From Haemophilus paraphrohaemolyticus (GTDB lineage: Bacteria > Pseudomonadota > Gammaproteobacteria > Enterobacterales > Pasteurellaceae), in assembly GCF_002015045.1 (NCBI RefSeq), contig NZ_MUXX01000004.1, forward strand, positions 1 to 64,000: a stretch of DNA of 64,000 nucleotides. Direction: 5' to 3'. The notes under the pieces are model-generated. The model worked only from the letters and a program-made list of their open reading frames with translations, was not told where the DNA came from and ran no database searches. Of the stretch, positions 11,275 to 21,224 are shown piece after piece; position 1 is the stretch's first letter, and each line of letters starts with the position of its first letter. The translations under genes were made by a program, and so were the position numbers.

Positions 11275-11571
11275 ATGACAAATAAAACTGTAAACTTACA
11301 AGATTTACCCCAAGCAAAATTAAAAGATTTACTCGAATTCCCATGTGATTTTACCTTCAAAGTGGTAGGCACACATCGCGATGGTTTAGTGGATGATGTA
11401 GTCGCTGTGACTCAAATTCACGTAAAAGGCGATTATACTCCTCGCGAACAACGTAGTAGCAAAGGCACTTATAATTCGGTTTCGATTGATATTGTGGCTG
11501 AACACATCGGTCAAGTGGAAACCCTTTATGAAGAACTTGCGAAAATTGAAGGCGTAAGAATGGTGCTTTAA
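11275..11571 (+). CDS. ybeD: DUF493 / YbeD family protein
   Basis: The 98-residue product matches the YbeD family: small ACT-like proteins of poorly known function that sit next to lipB in many gamma-proteobacteria. Characteristic parts are [17 protein letters not shown] and the end [15 protein letters not shown] chose the ATG at 11275 because AGAGGA lies eight bases upstream; the longer frame from 11221 starts inside the uptake-signal hairpin. The position just before lipB suggests a link to lipoate metabolism, but this is by context only. Confidence 0.9.
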   Translation: MTNKTVNLQDLPQAKLKDLLEFPCDFTFKVVGTHRDGLVDDVVAVTQIHVKGDYTPREQRSSKGTYNSVSIDIVAEHIGQVETLYEELAKIEGVRMVL

Positions 11572-11605
11572 TAAATTTCTTTTATTGCGGAGAATAAATC
11601 TCGTG

Positions 11606-11633
11606 AGATTTCCCTCTTCCATAAGGGGAATTA
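11606..11633. repeat. Short palindromic intergenic repeat before lipB
   Basis: TTCCCTCTTCCATAAGGGGAA is an imperfect palindrome of the same C-run/G-run type as the elements at 5899 and 52488. Confidence 0.4.
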
Positions 11634-11658
11634 ATATTTTCATCTCAAAATCCCCACT

Positions 11659-12333
11659 ATGAACACAAAACTGATTATTCGCCAATTGGGCGTGCAACCT
11701 TATGAAAAAATCTGGCATAAAATGCAGGATTTCACCGACAACCGCACCGAAGAAACTCAAGATGAAATCTGGCTAGTGCAACACCCCAGCGTTTTTACAC
11801 AAGGTTCAGCAGGCAAGCCAGAACACCTCATTCATCAAACTAATATTCCAGTCGTGCAATCGGATCGAGGCGGGCAGATTACCTATCACGGAATTGGTCA
11901 GCAGGTGATGTATGTGCTGATCGACATCAAGCGCTTAAAAGCCCAGGGGCACGACGTTTCTGTACGTGATTTAGTTACCGCACTTGAACAATGTGTGGTG
12001 AAAACCTTGGCGGATTATGGTGTGGAAAGCTACCCAAAACCAGATGCACCAGGGGTTTATGTGGAGGGGCGAAAAATTTGCTCATTAGGACTTCGTATTC
12101 GTAAAGGTTGTTCGTTCCATGGGCTAGCACTTAATATCAATATGGATTTATCACCGTTTCACAACATTAACCCGTGCGGTTATGCAGGGCTTGAAATGTG
12201 CCAATTAAGCGAATTGAATAATCAGAGTAATTTAACCTGTGAGGATGTCTCCCCAAAATTGGTCGCCCACTTTGCCGCGATTTTAGGCTATAATGTGCAA
12301 CAATTTATTAACAACGAGGAAAACGAATTCTAA
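11659..12333 (+). CDS. lipB: Octanoyltransferase LipB
   Basis: LipB moves octanoate from acyl carrier protein to lipoyl domains of 2-oxoacid dehydrogenases and the glycine cleavage H protein, the first step of lipoate synthesis. The 224-residue protein shows the family motifs [14 protein letters not shown], the lysine-containing [19 protein letters not shown] and the cysteine in [10 protein letters not shown]. Its stop codon overlaps the lipA start by one base (TAATG), so the two are translationally coupled. Confidence 0.97.
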   Translation: MNTKLIIRQLGVQPYEKIWHKMQDFTDNRTEETQDEIWLVQHPSVFTQGSAGKPEHLIHQTNIPVVQSDRGGQITYHGIGQQVMYVLIDIKRLKAQGHDVSVRDLVTALEQCVVKTLADYGVESYPKPDAPGVYVEGRKICSLGLRIRKGCSFHGLALNINMDLSPFHNINPCGYAGLEMCQLSELNNQSNLTCEDVSPKLVAHFAAILGYNVQQFINNEENEF

Positions 12334-13322
12334 TGACAACGGCAACGAATACGCCAGCGAAACTCGCACCGTTCAAAATGGAACGAGGCGTGAAATATCG
12401 TGATGCAGCGAAAACCTCTGTTATCCAAGTTCGCAATATCGACCCAGATCAAGAGTTACTCAAAAAACCGAGCTGGATGAAAATTAAACTACCAGCAAGT
12501 TCGGCAAAAATCGACAGTATTAAAAACGGGATGCGTCGCCACGGCTTACACTCAGTGTGTGAAGAAGCTTCTTGCCCTAACTTGCACGAATGCTTCAACC
12601 ACGGCACGGCAACCTTTATGATTATGGGGGCAATTTGTACCCGCCGCTGCCCGTTCTGTGATGTAGCACACGGCAAACCGCTTCCGCTTGACCCAGATGA
12701 ACCGCGTAAAGTGGCAGAAACTGTGCAAGATATGAGGCTTAAATATGTGGTAATTACTTCGGTAGACCGAGACGACTTGCCAGACCGCGGTGCAGCCCAC
12801 TTTGCGGCAACCGTGCGAGAAATCAAGGCGTTAAATCCAGAGTGTAAAGTGGAAATTCTCGTGCCAGACTTCCGTGGACGTGTCGAACAAGCGGTCGCAA
12901 TTTTAAAACAAAATCCACCTGATGTGTTCAACCACAATTTGGAAAATGTGCCACGCTTATACCGTGAGGTTCGCCCTGGAGCGGATTATCATTGGTCGCT
13001 CGAATTGCTTAAAATCTTTAAAGAAGAGTTCCCAGATATTCCAACTAAATCGGGCTTAATGGTCGGTTTAGGCGAAACTAACGAAGAGATTTTGGAAGTG
13101 ATGCGTGACTTACGTGCTCAAGGCGTAACGATGCTCACCGTTGGCCAGTATCTCCAACCAAGCCGCCACCATTTAAAAGTTGAACGCTACGTGCCGCCTG
13201 AAGAGTTTGATATGTTCCGTGCTGAAGCCGAAAAAATGGGCTTCGAACACGCAGCCTGCGGACCATTCGTGCGTTCATCTTACCACGCCGATCTGCAAGC
13301 GAAAGGTGAGATTGTTAAATAG
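12333..13322 (+). CDS. lipA: Lipoyl synthase LipA
   Basis: LipA is a radical-SAM enzyme that inserts two sulfur atoms into the octanoyl chain placed by LipB. The 329-residue protein has both iron-sulfur clusters: the auxiliary set C76, C81, C87 in [12 protein letters not shown], and the radical-SAM set C102, C106, C109 in CTRRCPFC. The C-terminal RSSYHAD supplies the serine ligand expected for the auxiliary cluster. It is the last gene of the ybeD-lipB-lipA run and is followed by an uptake-signal terminator. Confidence 0.98.
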   Translation: MTTATNTPAKLAPFKMERGVKYRDAAKTSVIQVRNIDPDQELLKKPSWMKIKLPASSAKIDSIKNGMRRHGLHSVCEEASCPNLHECFNHGTATFMIMGAICTRRCPFCDVAHGKPLPLDPDEPRKVAETVQDMRLKYVVITSVDRDDLPDRGAAHFAATVREIKALNPECKVEILVPDFRGRVEQAVAILKQNPPDVFNHNLENVPRLYREVRPGADYHWSLELLKIFKEEFPDIPTKSGLMVGLGETNEEILEVMRDLRAQGVTMLTVGQYLQPSRHHLKVERYVPPEEFDMFRAEAEKMGFEHAACGPFVRSSYHADLQAKGEIVK

Positions 13323-13344
13323 ATAGGTGTGTAAACCTTTCACC

Positions 13345-13396
13345 AGCGGTCGAGATTTGCAAAAGTTTTGCAGATTTCGACCGCTTTGTTTTTGGA
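13345..13396 (+). terminator. Paired uptake signals forming a terminator after lipA
   Basis: AGCGGTCGA and TCGACCGCT form the stem, extended by TTTGCAAAA / TTTTGCAGA, and are followed by TTGTTTTT. Confidence 0.8.
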
Positions 13397-13478
13397 TATG
13401 ACCAGCGGAAATTACCCCATTAAGCGGTCGAATTTATGCTAAAATTCGCAAAATTTTATTTACTAAGATTTACTCTCT

Positions 13479-13498
13479 CCCACAAGGGGTGAGGAAAA
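13479..13498. repeat. Short palindromic repeat before tldD
   Basis: CTCTCCCACAAGGGGTGAGG is a weak palindrome of the same intergenic family as at 5899. Confidence 0.35.
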
Positions 13499-13514
13499 AT
13501 AATCAGGAACCCCT

Positions 13515-14975
13515 ATGTTAAAACAAGTCTCAGAAAGCCTACTTGCCCCAACTGGCGTGGAGCTTTCACACCTTTCTCAAGTATTAGATCACTTCTCTAG
13601 CCGTCAAATTGACTATGCGGATCTCTATTTCCAACTCAGTCAAGATGAAAGTTGGGCGTTGGAAGATTCCATCATCAAAGAAGGTGGCTTTTATATCGAC
13701 CGCGGTTTTGGCGTGCGTGCTGTTTCAGGCAAGAAAACGGGCTTTGCCTATGCTGACCAAATCGGTTTGAGTCAGCTCAATCAATGTGCTGAAGCGGCAC
13801 GTTCTATCAGCAACGAAAGCGGTCAATTATTGGTAAAAAATTTCAAAGAAACGACCGCTTGTCAGCGTTATGCAGCGATCAATCCGCTTGAAACTTTAAG
13901 CCGTGAGCAGAAAGTGGACTTACTGTATTTAGTTGATAAAGTGGCTCGAGCCGAAGATCCTCGAGTGGTGCAAGTGAATGCGAATGTATCGGCGATTTAT
14001 GAAGAGATGTTAGTCGCTGCAACCGATGGCACGTTAGCAGCAGATATTCGCCCGCTGGTGCGTTTGTCGGTGTCGGTATTGGTAGAGGAAAATGGCAAGC
14101 GTGAACGCGGTTCATCAGGAATGGGCGGTCGCTACGGCTTAAATTTCTTCTTAGAACCCCACATCATTAACGGCGAAATGGTTGGCTACAACCGTGCTGA
14201 ATACTTGGCGAAAGAAGCGGTGCGAATGGCGTTGGTGAACTTGGGTGCAATGCCTGCTCCTGCGGGAACAATGCCAATTGTACTAGGTGCTGGTTGGCCA
14301 GGCATTTTACTCCACGAAGCGGTTGGACACGGGCTGGAAGGCGATTTCAACCGTAAAGAATCCTCGTTGTTTACAGGCAAAATTGGTGAGTTAGTGACTT
14401 CACCGCTTTGTACTATTGTCGATGACGGTACAATCCAGAATGCCCGCGGTTCAATGACGGTTGATGATGAAGGCGTGCCTTCTCAACGTAATGTGTTGAT
14501 CGAAAACGGCATCTTGAAAGGCTACTTGCAAGATAAGCTCAACGCCCGCTTAATGGGCGTGGCTCCAACAGGCAACGGCAGACGTGAATCTTATGCCCAC
14601 TTGCCAATGCCACGAATGACGAATACTTACCTTACCGAAGGTAACCATGAATTTGACGAGATGATCGAATCGGTCGAATACGGTATCTACGCCCCGCATT
14701 TTAGCGGCGGACAAGTGGACATTACCTCGGGCAAATTTGTGTTCTCCACCGCAGAAGCCTACTTAATTGAGAAAGGTAAAATCACTAAACCTGTAACGGG
14801 TGCAACTTTAATCGGTAGCGGGATTGATGCAATGCAACAAGTTTCAATGGTCGGCAAAAAAATGGAAATCGACCCAGGCATCGGTACTTGCGGCAAAGAA
14901 GGGCAAAGCGTGCCAGTGGGTGTCGGACAACCAACGGTGAAATTGGATAAAATTACCGTGGGGGGAAGGGGGTAG
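13515..14975 (+). CDS. tldD: Metalloprotease TldD
   Basis: TldD is the catalytic half of the TldD/PmbA (TldE) heterodimer, a zinc protease that degrades unfolded peptides and matures some ribosomal peptides. The 486-residue protein has the zinc-binding HEAVGH motif starting at His267, followed by GLEGDFNRK. The C-terminal [20 protein letters not shown] segment is also family-typical. AGGA precedes the ATG. The partner gene pmbA is not in the window. Confidence 0.96.
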   Translation: MLKQVSESLLAPTGVELSHLSQVLDHFSSRQIDYADLYFQLSQDESWALEDSIIKEGGFYIDRGFGVRAVSGKKTGFAYADQIGLSQLNQCAEAARSISNESGQLLVKNFKETTACQRYAAINPLETLSREQKVDLLYLVDKVARAEDPRVVQVNANVSAIYEEMLVAATDGTLAADIRPLVRLSVSVLVEENGKRERGSSGMGGRYGLNFFLEPHIINGEMVGYNRAEYLAKEAVRMALVNLGAMPAPAGTMPIVLGAGWPGILLHEAVGHGLEGDFNRKESSLFTGKIGELVTSPLCTIVDDGTIQNARGSMTVDDEGVPSQRNVLIENGILKGYLQDKLNARLMGVAPTGNGRRESYAHLPMPRMTNTYLTEGNHEFDEMIESVEYGIYAPHFSGGQVDITSGKFVFSTAEAYLIEKGKITKPVTGATLIGSGIDAMQQVSMVGKKMEIDPGIGTCGKEGQSVPVGVGQPTVKLDKITVGGRG

Positions 14976-14987
14976 AATGTTTGTATG

Positions 14988-15007
14988 CCTAGGGCTTTCG
15001 CCCTAGG
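14988..15007. repeat. CCTAGGGC palindrome between tldD and azlD
   Basis: A perfect 8-bp stem CCTAGGGC / GCCCTAGG around TTTC lies between the convergent tldD and azlD genes and ends directly at the azlD stop. A near copy is at 18771-18790. It lacks a T tract, so I call it a repeat that may also act as a weak bidirectional terminator. Confidence 0.6.
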
Positions 15008-15340
15008 TTATGCAACAAACACCTGCTGCACTAACACCATATAAAACAGCGTGCCGACTGAAATGGAAATAAACATATTCTTTTTCCAAAAATGCAATGC
15101 CAACACTAATGCTCCTGCGATAAAGTCGGGCAAGCCACGGTGTCCTGCGAAAATATCGATATTTTTGTAGCAGTAAATCACCAACATTCCAAACATTGCA
15201 GCGGGTAGCACTTTGCCAAGGTAGCGGATATATTCGGGAATCGGGCGGTTGGCGGGGAAGAGCCAAAACGGCACCAAGCGGGTGATTTGCACCGCTAAAA
15301 CACAAAGCCCGATGGTAATGATGTGTTCGGTAACGGTCAT
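15008..15340 (-). CDS. azlD: AzlD-type small subunit of branched-chain amino acid exporter
   Basis: The 110-residue protein has about four hydrophobic segments and the AzlD family pattern (ITRLVPFWLFP, YLGKVLPAAMFGMLVIY). Together with AzlC it forms an inner-membrane exporter known for branched-chain amino acids. The ATG overlaps the azlC stop by four bases (ATGA) and has a strong GGAGGAAAG upstream, so translation is coupled. Confidence 0.88.
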   Translation of the reverse strand: MTVTEHIITIGLCVLAVQITRLVPFWLFPANRPIPEYIRYLGKVLPAAMFGMLVIYCYKNIDIFAGHRGLPDFIAGALVLALHFWKKNMFISISVGTLFYMVLVQQVFVA

Positions 15341-16089
15341 TTGCTTTCCTCCAATTTAACGGTCTCAAGTTTTCTTGCCTGCTGTGGGCGGCGTAGGGTT
15401 AAAATTACCCAAATACCAATCAATGTTGGGATTAAGAAATGCTCTCTCCCGACCACAATTAGCGATATAAACGCAATGCCTAAGCCGAGTAACGAGCTTT
15501 CGTGCGATTTTTCTTTCAGCCAATTTTCCGCAAAAATGACCAAGAAAAGGGCAGTCATCGCAAATTCTACGCCTGCTAAATTCACAGGCAACATACCTCC
15601 GAAGAGGTTGCCCAGTGTTGCACCAATCACCCAATATAAATGCAAGTAGAAAGTCACGAAGAACATATACCAGCCTTTGTCGATGCCTGCAGGGATTTGT
15701 GCCATATAGTTGAGTGAGAAGGATTCATCGACCAGCCCGCTAATCAAATACCACCGTTTTTTGCCAAGGTGTGCACCGTATTTTTCCAGCATTGAAATGG
15801 CGTAGAAAATCTGGCGACCGCTTACCATCAAAGCAATTAGAAATACGCTTAACGGTGAAAAGGGTGCGACTAACGCACCTGCGGCGATAAATTCGACCGA
15901 GCCTGCGTAGATGAGGAGTGCCATCAGCATAGGATATAACACACCAAAGCCGATTGCTTTCATATAAACCCCGTAGGCGATACCTAAAAAGAGAAAACCT
16001 GCGATCATCGGTGCACTATAAGGCAATGCTGCTTTCGCGGCAGTTTTGATGCGTTCGCCACGAGAAAGTTCAAGAGTTGTAGATTGCAT
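15337..16089 (-). CDS. azlC: AzlC-type large subunit of branched-chain amino acid exporter
   Basis: This 250-residue inner-membrane protein matches the AzlC/YgaZ family: GIAYGVYMKAIGFG near the start, then EFIAAGALVAPF, and the conserved SGRQIFYAISML and DESFSLNY regions. It pairs with azlD directly downstream to export branched-chain amino acids such as valine or leucine. The pair lies convergent to tldD and divergent from prmA. The true substrate in this organism is inferred from the family. Confidence 0.9.
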   Translation of the reverse strand: MQSTTLELSRGERIKTAAKAALPYSAPMIAGFLFLGIAYGVYMKAIGFGVLYPMLMALLIYAGSVEFIAAGALVAPFSPLSVFLIALMVSGRQIFYAISMLEKYGAHLGKKRWYLISGLVDESFSLNYMAQIPAGIDKGWYMFFVTFYLHLYWVIGATLGNLFGGMLPVNLAGVEFAMTALFLVIFAENWLKEKSHESSLLGLGIAFISLIVVGREHFLIPTLIGIWVILTLRRPQQARKLETVKLEESK

Positions 16090-16226
16090 AAGATTTTTTG
16101 GAGTGAAAATGAAGTGAAATATGATACACGAAAATGGTTTTGGGGGTAATGTGTTCGTATCGTTTAGGCAGAAAGTCCATTATAATATTGCAAAATTATC
16201 CGAAATTCTTAACAAAGGAACACAAA

Positions 16227-17108
16227 ATGGCGTGGGTACAAATTCGTTTAAATAGTACAGATAAACAGGCTGAGCAAATCAGCGATTTTTTAACGGAAAT
16301 TGGGGCGGTGTCGGTCACTTTCATGGATAGCCAAGACACCCCAATTTTTGAACCGCTTCCAGGCGAAACACGCTTGTGGGGGAATACGGATGTAGTCGGT
16401 TTATTCGATGCGGAAACTGATATGAGCGTGATTGTCGAGGCGTTGACTATCAGCCGTTTGGTCGCACCAGATTTTGCACATAAAATCGAGCAAATTGAAG
16501 ATAAAGATTGGGAGCGTGAATGGATGGATAACTTCCACCCAATGCAGTTCGGCAAACGCCTGTGGATCTGCCCAAGCTGGCGTGAAGTGCCAGATCCGAA
16601 TGCGGTGAACGTGATGTTAGACCCAGGCTTGGCGTTCGGCACAGGTACGCACCCAACCACAGCACTCTGCTTGCAATGGCTAGATAGCTTAGATTTAACG
16701 GGTAAAACGGTGATTGATTTCGGCTGCGGTTCGGGTATTCTCGCCATTGCTGCACTGAAACTGGGGGCGAAACGTGCGATTGGTATCGACATCGACCCGC
16801 AAGCGATTTTGGCTTCGACCAATAATGCTGAAGCGAATGGTGTGGCGGATCGCCTAGAGTTGTTCTTAGCTAAAGATCAGCCAGCAGATTTACAAGCCGA
16901 TGTGGTGGTAGCGAACATTTTAGCGGGGCCGCTGAAGGAGTTAGCACCGAATATCATTACACTTGTAAAACTGCAAGGAGATTTAGGTTTGTCAGGTATT
17001 TTAGCCACGCAAGCCGAATCGGTCTGCGAAGCGTATGCTCATGATTTTAACCTCGATCCTGTGGTGGAAAAAGAAGAGTGGTGCCGCATTACGGGTGTGA
17101 AGAAATAA
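16227..17108 (+). CDS. prmA: Ribosomal protein L11 methyltransferase PrmA
   Basis: PrmA trimethylates several residues of ribosomal protein L11 using S-adenosylmethionine. The start at 16227 gives 293 residues beginning [10 protein letters not shown], with AAAGGA eight bases upstream; the open frame to 16134 is spurious. The SAM-binding motif is [20 protein letters not shown] and the catalytic region is [15 protein letters not shown]. Its substrate gene rplK is at 26.7 kb. Confidence 0.96.
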   Translation: MAWVQIRLNSTDKQAEQISDFLTEIGAVSVTFMDSQDTPIFEPLPGETRLWGNTDVVGLFDAETDMSVIVEALTISRLVAPDFAHKIEQIEDKDWEREWMDNFHPMQFGKRLWICPSWREVPDPNAVNVMLDPGLAFGTGTHPTTALCLQWLDSLDLTGKTVIDFGCGSGILAIAALKLGAKRAIGIDIDPQAILASTNNAEANGVADRLELFLAKDQPADLQADVVVANILAGPLKELAPNIITLVKLQGDLGLSGILATQAESVCEAYAHDFNLDPVVEKEEWCRITGVKK

Positions 17109-17115
17109 TAAAATT

Positions 17116-17155
17116 AGCGGTGAAATTTGCATTTTATTTTGCTAATTTCACCGCT
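17116..17155. terminator. Bidirectional uptake-signal terminator
   Basis: AGCGGTGAAATT and its exact complement AATTTCACCGCT lie between the convergent prmA and outer-membrane-protein genes, eight bases from each stop. Confidence 0.75.
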
Positions 17156-17162
17156 TGCTGTT

Positions 17163-18131
17163 TTAAAACACTGCTTCTAAACGCATAAACCCGTTGAAAT
17201 AGTGCCCTCGATTATTATCTTTATCGTTATAAAGACTAATTTCAGGCTGAATAAAGAGCCATTTTCTTAAAATTGGTTGACGATAGGTAACAAAGGGCCC
17301 CCAAGTATTAAATTTTGAGCGGTCTTTATCGAATCGCCCCCCAGTAAATATGCCATAACTTAGGGTTTTAAAACCAGAAAAAGTATGTTGACGGTAAAGG
17401 CTATTGCCCCAGCCCGTTTCTTCTTCCTTATTATGTGTATATTGCAAGAAAGTATGGTTCATAATAAAAGTGCTGTCGCTATCAATATAGCGGTTTTCTA
17501 AGTTAGTTCGTAAATAGTGGCGACTACGTGAGCCATAACGGTAAATTTGTTCGAGACGCGTGCTGAAATTTTCTGTCCATTCCTGTTTTTTGCTGATTCG
17601 CAAACGTCCAAATATATCTCCCATTGAGCGTAAACCCACATCAAAATCTGTTTTCACACCAAATTCTTTTGCGGCATTTGACCAACGCAAAGCCATTGAT
17701 GCGTTGTCATTTCTGGTTTGGCGAGCATCATAGTTGCGATTCCGTTCTAAATTTTCGTAGTTTTTCCCAACACGGTTTTTATCGCGGGATTGGTTCTCAA
17801 TATCCTCGTCCCCGAAGACGACGCTCAAATGTTTTTTCAATACAGGTAATTTAATTTTACCGCGCACACGAGGTTTGTAAGTAAAGCGGCTGTAGCGGTT
17901 CCATTCCATATCCATCATTACGCGTAAGCTTGCTGAGGCGGGTTTGCTCTGGTCAGTTTCTCCTAACCAATCGTTAATATTATTTGACCAACTGTGAAGC
18001 GATTGTTTAACTGTTTTATGTTGTTGATCTGCCCAAGTGTTTTCGGGCTCTTCTACATTACTTTGTTCGGCATAGGCGGAAAGACTTGTTGCCGCAATAA
18101 GGGTTGGAATAAGGTAGTTGAGTTTGTTCAT
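17163..18131 (-). CDS. Putative outer-membrane beta-barrel protein
   Basis: The 322-residue precursor has a clean signal peptide (MNKLNYLIPTLIAATSLSAYA). The mature part is rich in alternating aromatic and polar residues, with many Tyr, Arg and Asn. It ends in LEAVF, the terminal phenylalanine pattern recognised by the BAM complex. I do not recognise a named family; it resembles uncharacterised Pasteurellaceae barrel proteins of this size. It stands alone between two uptake-signal hairpins, so it is probably monocistronic. A substrate or porin role cannot be stated. Confidence 0.72.
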   Translation of the reverse strand: MNKLNYLIPTLIAATSLSAYAEQSNVEEPENTWADQQHKTVKQSLHSWSNNINDWLGETDQSKPASASLRVMMDMEWNRYSRFTYKPRVRGKIKLPVLKKHLSVVFGDEDIENQSRDKNRVGKNYENLERNRNYDARQTRNDNASMALRWSNAAKEFGVKTDFDVGLRSMGDIFGRLRISKKQEWTENFSTRLEQIYRYGSRSRHYLRTNLENRYIDSDSTFIMNHTFLQYTHNKEEETGWGNSLYRQHTFSGFKTLSYGIFTGGRFDKDRSKFNTWGPFVTYRQPILRKWLFIQPEISLYNDKDNNRGHYFNGFMRLEAVF

Positions 18132-18208
18132 TGTGAATACTCTTTATTGAATATGATAGTCGAAATAATAATCCAAAATAGAGCAAGGTTCAAAAGGATT
18201 GAAACAAA

Positions 18209-18250
18209 AAGCGGTCTGATATGTAAAAAGTTTTGCAAAATCGACCGCTT
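18209..18250 (-). terminator. Paired uptake signals after ulaC
   Basis: AAGCGGTC at 18209-18216 and GACCGCTT at 18243-18250 flank an A/T-rich loop, 31 bases past the ulaC stop on the minus strand. Confidence 0.6.
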
Positions 18251-18280
18251 GCGTAGGCTTTGCCCACACACCCTACAATG

Positions 18281-18748
18281 TTATGCATTTAATGCCGCAT
18301 CAATCATCGCATACACATCCTCTGCGGTTTTGCAGGCGAGGAATTTATCGAGGTTCACGCCTGTTTCGCTCTCTTCGTCGTCAAGCACTTGGGTAATTTC
18401 TATTAAGCCTTCCATATGGCGGTCAGAATCGCTACCTGCAAGGGTGATGAAGACGCTCACGGGTTCGTCTTCGCCTTCAAAGGTCACAGGGTCTTTTAAG
18501 GTGACCAATGCAAAAGAGGTTTTAATCACGCCTTCTTCTGGACGAGCGTGTGGCATTGCTAAGCCTGGGGCTAGAATGATGTAAGGCCCCATTTTTTCGA
18601 TATTGCTGATGATGTGGTCGTAGTAGCTAGGTTCGATAGTGCCCGCTTTAACGAGTAAGTCTGTGCCGATTTTGATGGCTTCTTTCCAAGAAGTAGCGGT
18701 TTGGTTGAGGGCGATGGAGTGATTTTCAATGAGGGATTCTTTTAACAT
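18281..18748 (-). CDS. ulaC: Ascorbate-type PTS component IIA
   Basis: The 155-residue protein is a fructose/mannitol-type EIIA domain of the ascorbate (Ula/Sga) system. It accepts phosphate from HPr and passes it to the IIB domain. The active-site histidine is His67 in AMPHARPEEG, and the tail carries GSDSDRHMEGLIEITQVL. It is downstream of the fused ulaA-ulaB with a 79-base gap that contains two palindromes, so it is probably the second gene of one transcript. Confidence 0.9.
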   Translation of the reverse strand: MLKESLIENHSIALNQTATSWKEAIKIGTDLLVKAGTIEPSYYDHIISNIEKMGPYIILAPGLAMPHARPEEGVIKTSFALVTLKDPVTFEGEDEPVSVFITLAGSDSDRHMEGLIEITQVLDDEESETGVNLDKFLACKTAEDVYAMIDAALNA

Positions 18749-18770
18749 AGAGTGTCCTTTTTGTTTAATC

Positions 18771-18819
18771 CCTAGGGCTTCCTCCCTAGGTTACGTATAA
18801 ATGCGTCCCTAAAGGACGC
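18771..18819. repeat. Two palindromes between ulaAB and ulaC
   Basis: CCTAGGG (18771-18777) pairs with CCCTAGG (18784-18790), and GCGTCC (18803-18808) pairs with GGACGC (18814-18819). The first is a near copy of the element at 14988-15007. Placed between two genes of one operon, they may stabilise or attenuate the mRNA. Confidence 0.55.
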
Positions 18820-18827
18820 CATAGGAT

Positions 18828-20612
18828 TTATTGATATTTTTTAATCAACGTCAAGAGTTCTTCGCCGAAGGTATTCGGGTTCAGCATATTTTGTACGCCT
18901 AGCACAGAGACGCTACCTCCTTGAACGATTTCATCTTGTAAGTGTTTTGAGCAAACGATGATGTCCACGCCTGATACTTTACCTTTATGGTCGGTCACTG
19001 CGCAAGAGTCCATTACGTTTGGAATGCCTCGTTTATCAAGGTATTGTTTAATTTTCATTTTCATCATCATTGATGAGCCTTGACCTGAACCGCACACTGC
19101 AAGAATGTGCACAGGTTTTGCATAAACATTTGCAGAAGTTTCCGCTTTTTCGACCGCTTGTTCTGTCCCTGCTTGTGCTTGATCTAAGCCGTAGCCATCT
19201 AATTGTTCAAGGGTTAAGTCTTTGGCTTTCGCTTCTGCTTCTTCAGTACGTAATTGGCGAGATGCGAAGAACATATAAACTAATGCAAGGGCAACAATCA
19301 CGAAGAAGAAGCCTGGTACGCTGATGATACCTTGTAGGATTGGTGGGAAGAATAACGCCCAGTCAGCCATACCCATCCAGCCGTTGAAAGTGGTACCTTG
19401 GCTGGCAAGCATTTGGATTACCCACGCAGAGCCGAACACTTCAATCATACCCATCACGAAACAGATTTTCATCACTGCTTTCCAGCCACCGAATTGGTTT
19501 GCGAACACGCCGATGGTAGCGTTTGAGAAGAACATCGGAATAAAGCCAGGGATAATTAAGATTGGTGAGCTAAAGCCGAGTAAGATACCCACAGCCACGA
19601 ATTGACCGATTGCACCCCACATAAAGCCGAATACCATTGCATTTGGTGAGAAGGCATAAATTGCCGCACAGTCAATCGCAAGCACTGAGTTTGGTATTAA
19701 GTGTTCAGAGATACCTTTGAAGGCTTCGGACAATTCCGCCACGAACATACGCACACCCGTTACGATGATTTGAATCGCTACTGCGAATTTCAAGCCCATT
19801 TCAAGAATGTACATAGACCAGTGAGTTTTACCCGCCATTTGTTGCAGGTTGTCTAAACCGAATGAGAGAAGAATGATACCGAAGAAGATAGTCATGATGA
19901 GTGCGGTTGCAGAGATGCTGTCGTGGAAAATGTGTAACCATTTCGGTAATTTCATATGATCCACAGAGTCGTTTTTGTCGCCGAGTTTTGGTGCAAGTTT
20001 AGTTGCAATCCAAGAGGCAATTTGTTGTTGGTGACCGATAGAGAAACCTGCTCCGCCAGTAACAGCTTGCGTAGCTTTATACATAATGTTAGAAGAGATA
20101 CCCCAATAGAGAGCCATTAGTACCGAGGTATAAATCACCGTTTCCCACATTGATGCACCAATGATCATGTAGAACACTGCCACCAAACCTGTTTGTTGGA
20201 ACATAATATGTCCTGTCAGCATAATGGTACGAATACCAGTGAATTTTCTGAACACCACTAATAAGATATTAAGCAACAATGCACCGATTACTGCATACCC
20301 TACCCAAGCGTAGTTATCTGCCATGGTTTGAATAGTCGCTTGCATACTGGTGTATGGGTCAATCACCGCGCCAGTTAAGTGATGGAATTTGGATAAACCT
20401 TCAATCACCGGTTTGAAGTTGGTAACCAAGAAGCCTGAACCTGCTTGCACAAGCATAAAACCTACAATGGTTTTGATGGTGCCTTTAATAATGGTGGTGG
20501 AATCTTTTTTTAGCAGAATGTAGCCCAAGCAGGCAACAATACCAAGTAAGAAAGGTGCTTTATTTAACACCTGATCTTTTAAAAAGACCAGAATATCACT
20601 GAGCATTTCCAT
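18828..20612 (-). CDS. ulaA: Ascorbate PTS permease, fused IIC-IIB
   Basis: This 594-residue protein fuses the UlaA permease domain (IIC, about residues 1-460, many membrane segments) to a UlaB-type IIB domain (about 500-594). The IIB phosphocysteine is Cys507 in [12 protein letters not shown]. In Escherichia coli these are separate genes. Family regions of the permease include [12 protein letters not shown] and [20 protein letters not shown] (abridged). It imports L-ascorbate and delivers L-ascorbate-6-phosphate. The next enzyme, the UlaG lactonase, survives here only as a stub (21114-21224), so any downstream use needs genes elsewhere. Confidence 0.92.
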   Translation of the reverse strand: MEMLSDILVFLKDQVLNKAPFLLGIVACLGYILLKKDSTTIIKGTIKTIVGFMLVQAGSGFLVTNFKPVIEGLSKFHHLTGAVIDPYTSMQATIQTMADNYAWVGYAVIGALLLNILLVVFRKFTGIRTIMLTGHIMFQQTGLVAVFYMIIGASMWETVIYTSVLMALYWGISSNIMYKATQAVTGGAGFSIGHQQQIASWIATKLAPKLGDKNDSVDHMKLPKWLHIFHDSISATALIMTIFFGIILLSFGLDNLQQMAGKTHWSMYILEMGLKFAVAIQIIVTGVRMFVAELSEAFKGISEHLIPNSVLAIDCAAIYAFSPNAMVFGFMWGAIGQFVAVGILLGFSSPILIIPGFIPMFFSNATIGVFANQFGGWKAVMKICFVMGMIEVFGSAWVIQMLASQGTTFNGWMGMADWALFFPPILQGIISVPGFFFVIVALALVYMFFASRQLRTEEAEAKAKDLTLEQLDGYGLDQAQAGTEQAVEKAETSANVYAKPVHILAVCGSGQGSSMMMKMKIKQYLDKRGIPNVMDSCAVTDHKGKVSGVDIIVCSKHLQDEIVQGGSVSVLGVQNMLNPNTFGEELLTLIKKYQ

Positions 20613-20713
20613 AAGAGAACCTGTTATTTTAAAATCAAATTACGTCAAAAAGACGCTGTTGATTGAGAGTATCATTCAGCAAATGTAATGGCTGCATGAC
20701 AACTACCTTATTT

Positions 20714-20745
20714 TGATAAATAAAGATTATTTTTGATTATTTTTA
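20714..20745. promoter_or_regulatory. Candidate UlaR operator (10-bp-phased GAT repeats), ulaAB side
   Basis: GATA at 20715, GATT at 20725 and GATT at 20735 recur at an exact 10-base interval in an A/T-rich stretch about 105-130 bases upstream of ulaAB. The same pattern occurs in front of the ulaG stub (21052-21076). Phased direct repeats are typical of DeoR-family operators. The assignment to UlaR is inference. Confidence 0.4.
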
Positions 20746-20759
20746 GAATTGGACACATT

Positions 20760-21050
20760 TTATTTTTCAAGCGGTAGGATATAAACGATTTTTTGCAAAT
20801 GAAGAAAATAAAAAGTCACAATATTCAATAAACTATGGCTTTTATAATAAGATAATTATTAAGTCAATCTGAGGCTCGAGCTTGATAAACATATCTAAAA
20901 GTGGGGCAAGCTCTACCACCTTTTCATTTCTCAATATATAACGAACCCTCCTTTTTTTCAAGTCCAAGCAGATAGAATCTTGTTTTGTCTGAATACATTA
21001 AAAATGAGAACTAGATCACAAAATCAATAAAAAGTATTTTACAAAATTTT
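20760..21050. other. Gene-free AT-rich gap in the ula locus
   Basis: This part of the 500-base gap between ulaAB and the ulaG stub holds one uptake signal core (CAAGCGGTA near 20770) and no coding stretch I can support. It is probably the divergent promoter region of the ancestral ula locus plus decayed sequence. Confidence 0.4.
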
Positions 21051-21080
21051 GTGATTATTTATGATTCAAAATGATTGAAT
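21051..21080 (+). promoter_or_regulatory. Candidate UlaR/CRP site before the ulaG stub
   Basis: TGATT occurs at 21052, 21062 and 21072, three times at exactly 10 bases. The first copy is also part of TTTTGTGATT, a half-match to a CRP site. It lies 34-62 bases before the ATG of the ulaG stub. Confidence 0.4.
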
Positions 21081-21113
21081 TTTTCTGTAATTGAATACAG
21101 AGATGAGCACACT

Positions 21114-21224
21114 ATGGCTAACGTTAATGAAATCACTTATGAAAGTTGGATTCTTTCAATCCTATTTGCTAAATACGGTAAAATCACCCACGTGGTTCCA
21201 ATGATAGCTTCTAACAAGCACTAA
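21114..21224 (+). pseudogene. ulaG: N-terminal remnant of ulaG (L-ascorbate-6-phosphate lactonase)
   Basis: A 36-codon frame beginning MANVNEITYESWILS matches, from memory of the family, the N-terminus of UlaG (E. coli starts MSKVKSITRESWILS). Similarity fades after about 22 residues and the frame then stops, whereas full UlaG is about 354 residues with a metallo-beta-lactamase fold. None of the metal-binding motifs is present. It lies between ulaAB and ulaR, where ulaG is expected. It could still be translated as a small peptide, but I consider it a deletion relic. Confidence 0.72.
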
